Origin: Calditrichota bacterium
GTDB lineage: Bacteria; Electryoneota; RPQS01
Length of the DNA stretch: 64,000 bases
Reading direction: 5' to 3'
Assembly: GCA_020637395.1 (NCBI GenBank)
Contig: JACJWA010000001.1
Location: 1,302,001-1,366,000, forward strand
The position numbers and the translations under genes are program-made. Below, piece after piece: positions 34,051 through 43,900 of the stretch. Position 1 is the stretch's first letter. Every line of letters starts with the position of its first letter. The notes under the pieces were generated by a model. The model had not been told where the DNA came from, ran no database searches, and saw only the letters and a program-made list of their open reading frames with translations.

Positions 34051-34083
34051 AACAGCCGTGAATCGCTTCACGGCTGTTTTTTT
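34051..34083. terminator. Bidirectional terminator
   Basis: Stem AACAGCCGTGAA/TTCACGGCTGTT with a TCGC loop and a seven-T run on the plus strand; the minus strand also runs into TTCTCTCTTC. It serves the C25-like gene and the initiator tRNA. A weaker GC-rich hairpin lies just upstream (about 34010-34035). Confidence 0.85.
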
Positions 34084-34084
34084 G

Positions 34085-34158
<74 letters not shown>

Positions 34159-34169
34159 ATGAATTGGCT

Positions 34170-34198
34170 AATATAGGCCGCCTGACCACGAATGTCAA
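34170..34198 (-). promoter_or_regulatory. Promoter of the initiator tRNA
   Basis: Consensus TTGACA, 17-bp spacer, TATATT on the minus strand, with the predicted start about 5 nt before the tRNA 5' end. It lies between the CNNM gene stop and the tRNA. Confidence 0.75.
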
Positions 34199-34205
34199 GT
34201 CACTC

Positions 34206-35450
34206 CTAAAATTCGTCATCCTGTGCGCCTTCTTCCGTAAGTTTCAGCAAGCAACTTTCCACTCGTCGGTCACTGGCACGCAGAATTCTGATCGTAACAT
34301 TATCAATAACAATTTCTTCACCAGGCTTCCCAATGTGCCCTAGGTGTTCCGCCAAAAGCCCGGACAACGTGGCATAGTCTCCGTCCGGAGGCCGCCACCC
34401 CGTTCCCTCAGCAATATCCGAGAGGTCTGCAAGCGCCGAAACAAGGTACTTTCCGCGCGCCAGCCGCTTGATCGCGTGCAGACGAGTCTCATCTGTTTCG
34501 CTTAAGGGGCCGACCAGCTCTCTGAAAAGATCCTTGCGTGTGATGATACCGTCCGTCCCGCCGTGTTCATCCACCACAATTCCCGCTGGAGCTCCGCCGT
34601 GCTTGAACTGCTCAATCAGCTCAACCAGAAGCTTTGACTCGGGGACAAATAGTGCTGGCCGCAACAACTCCTCAAGAGAAGCCCGCGGCACCAACAGATC
34701 CTTAGATTCCACTATCCCAATGATGTCGTCCACAGTCTGGTCGTAAATGGGAATTACGCTATGTCGGGTATCCTCTACCGTTTCAATAAGCTCAGCTATC
34801 GTGGAGGTCTTTGGCAGCGCAACCAGCAAGGGACGGGGAGTCATAATGTCCCGGGCACGCACTTCGCGCGCATGAAGATATCGCTCGAGAATCTCCGATT
34901 CTTTTGCCGTGACCGTGCCCTCCCGGCTTGCCCTGCCCAATACAGAATCAATCTCCCTACGAAACAGGACATCATAGGCGTGAGCAGAGTGGTCTCCACT
35001 GCCCGTCCGACGGCGAAGCACTTTTTCCAGAGGAGCAATGAATAGTCTGAACGGAGCAAACAGCCAATAGAATGCATACAACGTGGGCGAGGCGATGCGC
35101 ACGATTCGGTTTGCGAATGCCAGTCCGATGGTCTTGGGAATCACCTCTCCGATGATGATCACGGCAAACGGCGACAAGAGAATCAGCAAGGTCTCTGAAA
35201 TGCCCGCCTGGCCGGCCCAGATCACGAGAAAGGAAGAATAGGCCACGTTCGCGAGATTGTTTCCGACAAGCGTCGTGAACAGGTAGCGTTCTGGAACGGT
35301 CGCGAAAAACTCCACGGAGCTGCTTCCAAATTTCCCCGCCTTTTTCCACCCGCCCATAATGATGGTGTCAAATGTCGTGAAGGAGATTTCCAGCGCTGAG
35401 AAGTAACTGCTCAGAGCAAGCGCTGCAAGTGTGAGGCCTATGAACTCCAT
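34206..35450 (-). CDS. CNNM/DUF21 membrane protein with CBS pair and CorC/HlyC domain
   Basis: 414 aa. Residues 1-150 form the DUF21 membrane domain (LSSYFSALEISF, LVGNNLANVAYSS, IGEVIPKTIGLAFA), followed by two CBS motifs (about 195-315, starting ARDIMTPRP) with VVDEHGGTDGIITRKDLFRELVG, in two parts, and a CorC_HlyC end. Relatives export Mg2+ or Co2+ (CorB/CNNM) or are annotated as hemolysin homologs. The start has GGAGG upstream and lies inside the yigZ end (13-nt overlap), placing it in the M1-ppdK-yigZ-CNNM gene run. Confidence 0.92.
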   Translation of the reverse strand: MEFIGLTLAALALSSYFSALEISFTTFDTIIMGGWKKAGKFGSSSVEFFATVPERYLFTTLVGNNLANVAYSSFLVIWAGQAGISETLLILLSPFAVIIIGEVIPKTIGLAFANRIVRIASPTLYAFYWLFAPFRLFIAPLEKVLRRRTGSGDHSAHAYDVLFRREIDSVLGRASREGTVTAKESEILERYLHAREVRARDIMTPRPLLVALPKTSTIAELIETVEDTRHSVIPIYDQTVDDIIGIVESKDLLVPRASLEELLRPALFVPESKLLVELIEQFKHGGAPAGIVVDEHGGTDGIITRKDLFRELVGPLSETDETRLHAIKRLARGKYLVSALADLSDIAEGTGWRPPDGDYATLSGLLAEHLGHIGKPGEEIVIDNVTIRILRASDRRVESCLLKLTEEGAQDDEF

Positions 35451-36064
35451 GTTCCCACCTCCTGCGCGGTGAGTCGCCCCGCCGTTTGCTCATGCAGCTG
35501 CGCTACAAACGTCTCTGTCTTGTCTCGCGACAACTTCACTAGCATTTTCATGCCGTCCGACTGCGCCGAAATCTCAACTACACCTCCCAGCTTTCCCGCA
35601 ATATGAAACACGTGTGACTGCAACTCAAATGGTACTTGTACACGAAACACGACACCTGTCCGGCGAAGAACTCGCGGTGCCTGATCGAGCGCCAGCGATG
35701 CTGCTTCGGAGTACGCACGAACCAATCCGCCCGTGCCAAGCTTCGTCCCGCCAAACCACCGCGTGACGATCACGCAGCAGTTCTCTATCTCACATCGCTT
35801 GACCTCACCCAAAATCGGGATTCCCGCTGTGCCTTTTGGTTCTCCGGCGTCGCTCGAACGCTCAACCAACTCATCACCTACCCTGAGCACGAAGGCCCAG
35901 CAGTGATGCGACGCATCAAAGTGCTCTTTGCGAGTCTGCTCCAACAGGGCGTGAATCGCTTCCTCGCTTTCAACCGGCAACGCCGTGGCCCAAAAGCGGG
36001 AGCCCAGCACACGCGTCTGCGCTGTGCCGGGCCCCGCAAGTGTCCAATACTCTTCGGACAGCAT
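35438..36064 (-). CDS. yigZ: YigZ/IMPACT family protein (UPF0029)
   Basis: 208 aa. The N-terminal Impact domain shows SSDAGEPKGTAGIPIL and VTRWFGGTKLGTGGLVRAYSEAA, the family signatures; the C-terminal DUF1949-like domain (about 135-208) is also present. The molecular role of bacterial members is uncertain; the eukaryotic relative IMPACT binds the Gcn2 activator Gcn1. It begins 11 nt after the ppdK stop and overlaps the CNNM gene. Confidence 0.92.
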   Translation of the reverse strand: MLSEEYWTLAGPGTAQTRVLGSRFWATALPVESEEAIHALLEQTRKEHFDASHHCWAFVLRVGDELVERSSDAGEPKGTAGIPILGEVKRCEIENCCVIVTRWFGGTKLGTGGLVRAYSEAASLALDQAPRVLRRTGVVFRVQVPFELQSHVFHIAGKLGGVVEISAQSDGMKMLVKLSRDKTETFVAQLHEQTAGRLTAQEVGTWSS

Positions 36065-36075
36065 TCGTCCGGTGG

Positions 36076-38862
36076 TTACCCCTTCTTATGCTGCAATGTG
36101 GCTTGCGCCGCCGCCAATCGCGCGATCGGCACACGGAACGGGCTGCACGACACGTAGTCCAGGCCGGCGCCGTCGAAGAAAATTACAGACGACGGTTCGC
36201 CTCCGTGCTCTCCGCAGATACCAACCTTGAGCTTCGGCTTCGTTTGGCGGCCTCGGCTTGTGCCCATTTCGACCAACTGACCTACGCCCGTCTGATCGAG
36301 CGCCTCGAACGGATCCGCCTGAAGCAACTGAGACTGCACGTAGTACGGAAGGAATCGTCCGGAATCATCTCGCGACAATCCCATGCAGGTCTGAGTCAAG
36401 TCGTTCGTTCCAAAGCTGAAGAAGTCCGCGATCTGCGCGATCTGATCGGCCACCAGCGCCGCGCGCGGCAGCTCAATCATCGTGCCGACGAGGTACTCCA
36501 CGGTGACGCCAGATGTCTTGAAGGCCCCTTTCGCCGCACGGTGAATCACATCCGCCTGCGCCTTTAATTCGCCTGGCGTCATCACCAGCGGCACCATCAC
36601 TTCAGGATGAACCTCCGTGCCTTGCTTCTTGACTTCGCACGCCGCCGTGAAAATTGCGCGTGCCTGCATCTCAGTGATCTCGGGATACAGAATGCCCAAA
36701 CGGCAGCCGCGATGACCGAGCATGGGGTTCATCTCGTGAAGCAGTTCAATTTTTGCTTCGATGTCTTTGGAATTCACGCCCATCTTCTTCGCCAAGTCGT
36801 TCACAGCAGCGTCGCCGTGCGGAAGGAACTCGTGCAGAGGCGGATCCAGCAGGCGAATCGTCACAGGCAAGCCATTCATCACCTTGAAGATGCCCACGAA
36901 GTCCTCGCGCTGATACGGTTCGAGCTTCGCAAGCGCTTTCTTGCGCCCTTCAAGATCCGCCGCAAGAATCATCTCGCGAACAGCGTCAATGCGATCACCT
37001 TCAAAGAACATGTGCTCGGTGCGTGTTAAACCGATGCCTTCCGCGCCAAATGCAAGGGCATTCTTGCACTGATCCGGCTGATCGGCATTCGTGCGCACGC
37101 GCATTCTGCGAACCTTGTCCGCCCACCCCATCAGCTTTGCGTACAGTTGATACGTCGGAGCATCCTTCGGATCGAGTGTCTTATCAAGCAGCACTTGAAT
37201 CACTTCAGATGGCTTGGTGGGAATGGCGCCTTCGTAGATTTCACCGGTCGTTCCGTTCAGCGAAATCCAATCGCCTTCCTTCACGGTCTTGCTGCCAGCC
37301 GTGAAATGTCCCTTTGTATAGTCAATGTGAATCTGCTCGCATCCTGCCACGCAGACCTTGCCCATCTGACGCGCAACCAGCGCCGCGTGCGACGTCATGC
37401 CGCCGCGCTGCGTGAGAATGCCCTGCGCCGCGTCCATGCCGCGAATGTCTTCGGGGCTTGTCTCGACACGTGCCAAAATGACCTTCTCGCCTTTCGCCGC
37501 CCACGCTTCCGCGTCGCTTGCATGGAACACCACGCGGCCCGCCGCTGCACCCGGACCCGCATTTAGACCACGAGCGATCGGTGATACGCTCTTCAATTTT
37601 TCCGCGTCAAACACCGGACGCAGCAATTGATTCAACGCATTCGGGTCCACGCGAAGCACCGCGTCATCCGAGGAAAGCAATCCTTCATCAACCATTTCGA
37701 CGGCGATGCGAACCGCGGCCATACCCGTGCGCTTGCCAACGCGACATTGAAGCATCCACAATTTCTTGTCCTGAATCGTGAACTCAATGTCGTTCATGTC
37801 CTTGTAGTGCTTCTCGAGCGTATCCGAAATCGTCAAGAGCTGCTTGTAGGCATCCGGCATGGTTTCTTCAAGCGACGGGAAGCTCTTCGAACGATCCGCT
37901 TCGCTGATTCCGTGGTTTTCCGACCACGTCTTGGAAGCTTTCACCGCCACCTGCTGCGGAGTGCGCGTGCCGGCCACCACATCTTCGCCCTGCGCGTTCA
38001 CGAGGAACTCGCCATAAAAAACCTTTTCGCCCGTTGCCGGGTCGCGCGTGAACGCTACACCGGTCGCGCAATCATTGCCCAAATTGCCGAACACCATCGC
38101 CTGCACATTGACCGCAGTGCCCCAACTTTCGGGAATCCTATTCAAACGGCGATAGACAATCGCGCGCTCATTCATCCAAGAATTGAATACCGCACCGACC
38201 GCGCCCCAAAGCTGTTCCTGCGGATCTTCCGGGAAAGCAACGCCCTTGCGTTCCTTGATGATCTTCTTGAATTCGGCAACAAGCTCCTTGAGCTGATCCG
38301 CATTCAAATCCGAATCATACTTGACGCCGGCCTTCTTCTTCTTGGCGTCCAGCAAATCTTCAAACGGATCGTGCTCTTCCTTGGTCTGAGGTTTGAGATC
38401 CAGCACCACGTCGCCGTACATCGCGACAAAGCGACGATAGGAATCGTAGGCAAAACGCGCATCACCTGAACGGGCAATCAGGCCTTCCACGGTCTTGTCA
38501 TTCAGACCCAAGTTCAGAATCGTGTCCATCATGCCGGGCATCGAGGCGCGCGCGCCGCTGCGAACTGAAACCAGCAACGGGTTTTGAGCGTCGCCAAACT
38601 TCGCGCCGGTCAATCCTTCAATGTACTTGATACCGTCGGCAATCTGTGCGGTCAATTCGGTCGGGTAGCTTCGATTATTGGCATAATAATACGTGCAGAC
38701 TTCGGTGGAAATCGTATATCCCGGCGGAACAGGCAGGCCAAGATGATTCATTTCGGCGAGGTTTGCACCTTTGCCGCCGAGCAGATCCTTCATATCGGCA
38801 CGGCCTTCTGCTTTTCCATTGCCGAATGTGTAAACGTACTTACTCAAGGGATGCTTCTCCAA
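36076..38862 (-). CDS. ppdK: Pyruvate, phosphate dikinase
   Basis: 928 aa. It interconverts pyruvate, ATP and phosphate with PEP, AMP and diphosphate. The N-terminal ATP-grasp part starts with KYVYTFGNGKAEG and GGKGANLAEM; the phosphohistidine domain has GGMTSHAALVARQMGK with His492; the PEP/pyruvate barrel contains GIGLTRTEHMF, HRGCRLG, FSFGTNDLTQ and CGEHGGEPSS. The chain is longer than the roughly 875-aa bacterial norm, with the extra residues before the His domain (for example the KKKKAG segment near 180). It could run toward PEP for gluconeogenesis from peptides or toward ATP in a PPi-based glycolysis. Confidence 0.96.
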   Translation of the reverse strand: MEKHPLSKYVYTFGNGKAEGRADMKDLLGGKGANLAEMNHLGLPVPPGYTISTEVCTYYYANNRSYPTELTAQIADGIKYIEGLTGAKFGDAQNPLLVSVRSGARASMPGMMDTILNLGLNDKTVEGLIARSGDARFAYDSYRRFVAMYGDVVLDLKPQTKEEHDPFEDLLDAKKKKAGVKYDSDLNADQLKELVAEFKKIIKERKGVAFPEDPQEQLWGAVGAVFNSWMNERAIVYRRLNRIPESWGTAVNVQAMVFGNLGNDCATGVAFTRDPATGEKVFYGEFLVNAQGEDVVAGTRTPQQVAVKASKTWSENHGISEADRSKSFPSLEETMPDAYKQLLTISDTLEKHYKDMNDIEFTIQDKKLWMLQCRVGKRTGMAAVRIAVEMVDEGLLSSDDAVLRVDPNALNQLLRPVFDAEKLKSVSPIARGLNAGPGAAAGRVVFHASDAEAWAAKGEKVILARVETSPEDIRGMDAAQGILTQRGGMTSHAALVARQMGKVCVAGCEQIHIDYTKGHFTAGSKTVKEGDWISLNGTTGEIYEGAIPTKPSEVIQVLLDKTLDPKDAPTYQLYAKLMGWADKVRRMRVRTNADQPDQCKNALAFGAEGIGLTRTEHMFFEGDRIDAVREMILAADLEGRKKALAKLEPYQREDFVGIFKVMNGLPVTIRLLDPPLHEFLPHGDAAVNDLAKKMGVNSKDIEAKIELLHEMNPMLGHRGCRLGILYPEITEMQARAIFTAACEVKKQGTEVHPEVMVPLVMTPGELKAQADVIHRAAKGAFKTSGVTVEYLVGTMIELPRAALVADQIAQIADFFSFGTNDLTQTCMGLSRDDSGRFLPYYVQSQLLQADPFEALDQTGVGQLVEMGTSRGRQTKPKLKVGICGEHGGEPSSVIFFDGAGLDYVSCSPFRVPIARLAAAQATLQHKKG

Positions 38863-38877
38863 GTGTGTAAAGAGGCG

Positions 38878-38896
38878 GGGACGGCCAAGCCGTCCC
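38878..38896 (-). terminator. Hairpin between the M1 aminopeptidase and ppdK
   Basis: Perfect 8-bp GGGACGGC/GCCGTCCC stem with a 3-nt loop, followed on the minus strand by CGCCTCTTTAC. The T-tract is weak, so it may only attenuate read-through into ppdK. Confidence 0.5.
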
Positions 38897-38911
38897 GCGA
38901 TAAAGAATGGA

Positions 38912-40867
38912 CTATTTCAAGAGCACGGCTTTGACCGTGCGCGATTCCGAGTTGGTTGAAAGTTTGATCCAATAGACTCCTGAGGCTTGACCCGCAGCAT
39001 TCCAGGTCAGCATATTCTCGCCCGGAAGCGCAAACGACTCTTGTTCGTGCACCAGCTGACCCTGAACATTATAAGCACGCAACTGTACATGCTGAGCGGA
39101 AGGCGACTGATACGAGATGTTCATGTCCGGATTGAACGGATTGGGATAGGATTTCAATATCTCGAAGCTTGCGGGCGATTCAATCTGATCCTCAGCTTCA
39201 AGCGAGTAATGATATACTACAGATTTCAGTACCCAGCCCTCAGGATCGAGTACCACAGAGTCCGGGAAGTTGGGCAGCGCGTTCATTGTGAAGTCACCAT
39301 CCACCATAACCGTATCAGAATAAAGCAATGCGCCGCCGCGATGATAGAAGTCCATCCGCAAGGGCATTGCGAATCCTTCGGGGTTGATCACATTCACGTG
39401 ATGTCCAAACGGAATGCTTGCACCCCACAGGTTCACCTCATAGTGCGGAAAACCCGTACCCTCGAACACCCACTCGTCGAAGAACCATTGCAAGGTTGAA
39501 TCGTAGTGCGTCTCGCAGACGGTCTGGAAGTCCGCAGTTGTGGCCGTCGCAAAAGCAAACTGCTGACCGTAGTCGCGCAATGATTCGAAGAACAGCGAGT
39601 CCCCCATCACCCAACGCAGCATGTGAAGCACACACGCGCCTTTCTCATAGACGATTGCTCCCCAATAGTAGTCCGGGTCGTAGATTGTTGAAACTGTTCC
39701 CGCAGACCGCGCCGCTGGCTGCAAGTCCGTTCGGACATAGTCTCGAAACTCGGTCTCGCCTCTCACCCACTCCATGCCAAGCGCTTCGCAATACGTGGCA
39801 AATCCCTCATTCAGCCAGAGATCACGCCAGTCCGCCACCGTCACCCAATTTCCCCACCATTGATGCGCCATTTCGTGAAAGAGCAGCCAGTCATAAGTTC
39901 GACCACTGATGACAGCGGCATCGTAGTGCGAGACGCAGGTCGCATGTTCCATGTCTCCGTTGCGCGTCATGTTGTATCCAAAACGGTCGAAGACATACGG
40001 TCCAAAGTTCTGCGAAAACGCGTCTAGGCAATTCGGCACCGCCTCAAAATGCACTTGCGCATTCGCCCATCTCGACGGATAGACGAAGTTCTCGATCACC
40101 GGATCACTCTCGCGCTGCGTCATGATCTGATAGTCGGAAACCGAGACAAACAGCAAATAGGTTGAAACCGGTTGATCCAATCTGTAGTGCCACCAGACCA
40201 GCCCATCCGCGTGCGTCGTGTCCAGGCGAATTCCCGAACTCACGCCCACTTTGCCTTCCGGGACACCCAGCCAGCACTCCCACTCGGTCTTGTCATTGGG
40301 ATCGGCATAGCTCGGCAGCCATGCATAATTCGCAGGCGGCGGTTCCAGATTCAATCCGTCTCCAAGAGTGTAGCAGATTTGCGGTCTCCAGGAATTCGTC
40401 TGGCCAAATCGCATGCCGCCCCAACTATCAATGATAGACGGTGTGCCTCGATAGTGAATAGTGATCTCCGCCGTGTCCCCGGTATTGAGAGCAGGTGAAA
40501 GGTAAATCTGAAGGGAATCTTCCTGTTCACGCGTGAAGGAAGTTACAACGTGAGTGGAGCTCAGCACGGAATCTATCGCCAGACTTTGCACAAGGCGCAA
40601 GTCAACCCGGTCCAATCCATTTGTCTCAGAAACAAGCCTCAGCTTCGCTGACGCGAATATCCGGCTGCTGTCCAGGTCGAAAACTATCGTGGACCACATC
40701 TTCTGCACGTCGTAGAAGTGCAGGGAATCGTCCAGAGAAGAAGGGCGTACCGATCTGCAAAACAGTTCTTGCGCAGGCTCTTCGAAGTCAGCAAGAAAGC
40801 GGTCATGCCACCCCTGCGCCCACGCAGATGCAGCTAAGATTAATGATAACAATATGTTATATTTCAC
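38912..40867 (-). CDS. Secreted M1 family metallo-aminopeptidase with type IX sorting tail
   Basis: 651 aa. A signal peptide (MKYNILLSLILAASAWA) is followed by the M1 beta domain, an exopeptidase motif in the form GDMEH, and the zinc site HEMAHQWW (His331, Glu332, His335) with the third ligand Glu354 in NEGFATY. The tail (about 570-651: KSYPNPFNPDMN, then ASGVYWIKLSTNSESRT) is the FlgD-like/Por sorting domain, replacing the long helical C-terminus of cytosolic M1 enzymes. It would trim N-terminal residues from peptides outside the cell, downstream of the endopeptidases encoded in this window. Confidence 0.94.
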   Translation of the reverse strand: MKYNILLSLILAASAWAQGWHDRFLADFEEPAQELFCRSVRPSSLDDSLHFYDVQKMWSTIVFDLDSSRIFASAKLRLVSETNGLDRVDLRLVQSLAIDSVLSSTHVVTSFTREQEDSLQIYLSPALNTGDTAEITIHYRGTPSIIDSWGGMRFGQTNSWRPQICYTLGDGLNLEPPPANYAWLPSYADPNDKTEWECWLGVPEGKVGVSSGIRLDTTHADGLVWWHYRLDQPVSTYLLFVSVSDYQIMTQRESDPVIENFVYPSRWANAQVHFEAVPNCLDAFSQNFGPYVFDRFGYNMTRNGDMEHATCVSHYDAAVISGRTYDWLLFHEMAHQWWGNWVTVADWRDLWLNEGFATYCEALGMEWVRGETEFRDYVRTDLQPAARSAGTVSTIYDPDYYWGAIVYEKGACVLHMLRWVMGDSLFFESLRDYGQQFAFATATTADFQTVCETHYDSTLQWFFDEWVFEGTGFPHYEVNLWGASIPFGHHVNVINPEGFAMPLRMDFYHRGGALLYSDTVMVDGDFTMNALPNFPDSVVLDPEGWVLKSVVYHYSLEAEDQIESPASFEILKSYPNPFNPDMNISYQSPSAQHVQLRAYNVQGQLVHEQESFALPGENMLTWNAAGQASGVYWIKLSTNSESRTVKAVLLK

Positions 40868-40890
40868 GAAACTTCCTCATCTCTATGCAA

Positions 40891-40919
40891 AATTTACGAC
40901 TTTAGCACATGAATTTCAA
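40891..40919 (-). promoter_or_regulatory. Promoter of the M1 aminopeptidase gene
   Basis: TTGAAA, 17-bp spacer, TAAATT on the minus strand, about 17 nt from the predicted start to the ATG. Confidence 0.55.
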
Positions 40920-40948
40920 GGCTTTGTACTTCGTGACAAACGCACAGA

Positions 40949-40965
40949 GGCCCCCAAAGGGGGCC
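40949..40965 (-). terminator. Hairpin after the C25 peptidase gene
   Basis: GGCCCCC/GGGGGCC stem with a 3-nt loop, 27 nt after the stop at 40992. The minus strand continues CTCTGTGCGTTTG, a poor T-tract, so termination may be partial. Confidence 0.5.
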
Positions 40966-40991
40966 CCTGCAATGTGTTCTGAAGGCTGTAC

Positions 40992-43900
40992 TTAGCGCCT
41001 TCTCAAGTAGGAACCAGAGAGGCGGTCGAACTGCTGCTCATGCGCGGTCGAACAGCGCTCCGTGGCCGCTTCACTCTTCTGTGTTTCAACTCTGTAAAAC
41101 CTCTGTGAGTATTCTGTCCATTCATCATCCACGAAGAATGTGTCTTGCGTGGTTGCAATTAGCTCGAAGGGACCGGACCACTGCGCCGAGGCAAGCACCG
41201 CATAGGCCGTTCCGACTGTGTCCACCGGCTTCCAATGCAAAGTAATGTCCTCGCCCGGCACAACGACCAATCCTTCGACGGGACGCTTCCTCCCAATGGA
41301 TTCCGACACGACGATCCGAGTAATCTGCCAGAATCTGTCTCCGTAGTAGATGAACTTGAAGACCACTTCGGACTTGTGCGCCAATTCAGACAGGTCAGGC
41401 TCCTCGATGTGTTCCTGTGCACCTTCTTCGCCCGCGCCGGATCTCCACAAGAGATGCGGAAAAGTTCGTCCCCCGTCCGTGCTGGCCAATACCCGCGCTG
41501 CCACAGGTTCCTCCGCACTTCCTCCCGTCAAGCTGCTGCAGAACGTCAGTCGTGGTGCGGAAAGCAATGAAAGATCGAATGCTTCAGTCACGTAGGACGT
41601 CACATGCGTGCGAGCGCTGTTCATCAGAACCACCGACGGCGCTGCATCCCCCGTATTCATGAGTGAAAACTGCCCGACTGATCCGCGCTTGCGCATCGCC
41701 GCAAAGGTCTCCCCTTCTGGAATCAGCTCCCATTGCCGCTCGGCCCACGACGAAACCGTGAATTCAAACTCATCGGTAAGCACCGTGTTCTGAGGCGAGG
41801 ATTGATCCGCGGCGCGCAGTCTGTAGGTGATTCGAGTCCCTGCCGACTGCGTGGGTATCTCTGCGTAATACTCTTCTGCGGCGTGCTGGAGAGCAATGCT
41901 CGAAAATCCGCCGCCGTTCACCCTATAGTCGCAGGCCACGAAGTCTAACTCGCTGTCGTCCTGCACATCCGCACGAATTGGAATCGGCCGCTGCGCATGG
42001 TGCCAGTCGACAACGGGAACATGAGTAATCACCGGTGGATGAATGTCGTGAAGGATCGGGATTTGAAACCACTCAAGAATCCCGTTCACGAGCATCACGC
42101 GCGTCGAAGGCAAGGACCCATCATTCAGCGCGCCGAGTTCTATGGAACTTCCAACTGTGCGATAACCGGGTCCGGAATTCGCCACAGCAACCGTGTACTC
42201 CGAGCCTTCCCGGCTATTGCGAAGCATCTCGAAGGCCGATCCGGTCGTCTCCAAACGATCAATGAAACTGTTCTCGCCGGAATAGGTGAAGGTCATGCCC
42301 TCCGTGAACCGACCGAGAGTGCCTGCCACCGGTCCCGCATCGCCCACGCCGTCCGAGACACCGTGAATGCCGAAGTAGGGCTGCAATTCCGTTTGCGAGT
42401 CGAAGGCCCAGACATCCGCCCCCTCCCAGTAGCAGTTGCCTCCGTCGTCCAGATAGTAAGTTAGCCTCGCGGCTGACGCCGCGGAGAGTGCGTGTTCGTT
42501 GGGATGCACCCCGCAAAAAATCCATATACTTCGGTACAAGCTGAGATCCGTTGGCAGCACATTGCTTACTTCGTACTCGACTCCCAACACATCCAGTGCA
42601 CCGACGATCCCGGGTATCTGCTGCGGCAGATCATCCAACACGTAAAGCAGCACGGGAATTTGATCAATTCGATGTCGTCCCCAGAGTGCGGCTGTGTCTC
42701 CGTTCGTCCCGCTGATTTCCACGTTGTACTCAAATGCATAGCCGCGTGGAGTCAATGAGTCGCAGGCGAAATAGTACGAGATCGTATCTGCAGACGAGGC
42801 GGCAAGCTCATCTCTGAACCAATGCGTTTCTTGAATATGCAGATATTGATGATCAGGGTTGCATTCCGCGACGACCCCGCGTAGCGGCTCACCCCCGCGA
42901 TTGGCGACCACGATGTCAAGTCTCAGTTGCTCGCCACCCTCAGGGAGTCCATCACCGTCACCTGTGACTTCGCGCAATTCTTGAGATACGAGCTCAAGAT
43001 TCGGAGCGTGCAATTCCACAGTCCAGTTTCCGGCAAAGGTAGAGGTACCCCCGTGAACAAACCATGCTTGTATCGTCACCGAACTGCCGTCCGCGATGTG
43101 CGTGCCAATAGAGTATCCGACTTCTGTCTCTAACCAATCTTCATTCTGCACTGCAAATGCGGGCATTGGAAGGTCGGTGCGATTCAGGTTCAATCCGCCG
43201 CCTGAGACCTGCAAGCGAAGCACGCCTGCCGGCGACGTCGCAGTCCCAGCGTTGCGCACCAAAACGAACATGGTGCCGCGCTCGCCGCGATCTGCCCGCC
43301 CGTCCAAGTCGCCTTGAGTCTCACTTAGATCAAGTTCGACCAACTGAATAAGAGGTCCCGCGACCGGTGCAACGACCACATCGAATTGCCGCGGGACGAT
43401 ATTGTTGCCGTGAACGAACAGCGTCCAATTATGCGCCGTGCTGAAAGGAAGCGCGACCAGAGCAAGCCCTGCCGAATTCGTCCGCACGATCCTCGGATAT
43501 GTCGTTGGGCTGGTGAGCACAACTTCCACGTATGCCAGAGGAGTCCCGTTGCGGGTCACAGTTACCGGAATGTGAGTGCTGCCAACGGGGAGTGTTTCCG
43601 GAATCGTCACCGCCACAGGTCGCGGCTGCGATGTGAAGAGCCTAAGGGACGGATCTCCCAGCAACACGAATTGTTGAATCGTCTCTTCGGTCAAACCTCC
43701 CTGTCCTTGTGGAAATGACTCCGCGCAGCGCAGTTTACCGAAGTCCAGCGCTTGACCCGCGTATTCACACCCTTCTTCAAACACGGCCTGCAAAGTCCCG
43801 AGTCCGATTGTATCGCTGAAAAAGAAAGCCGTACTTTCGGTCGCGCCTATGTAGCATAGGGCGCCTCCGTCGAGCAGGCCCAGGTTCCATTGCTCTGCGA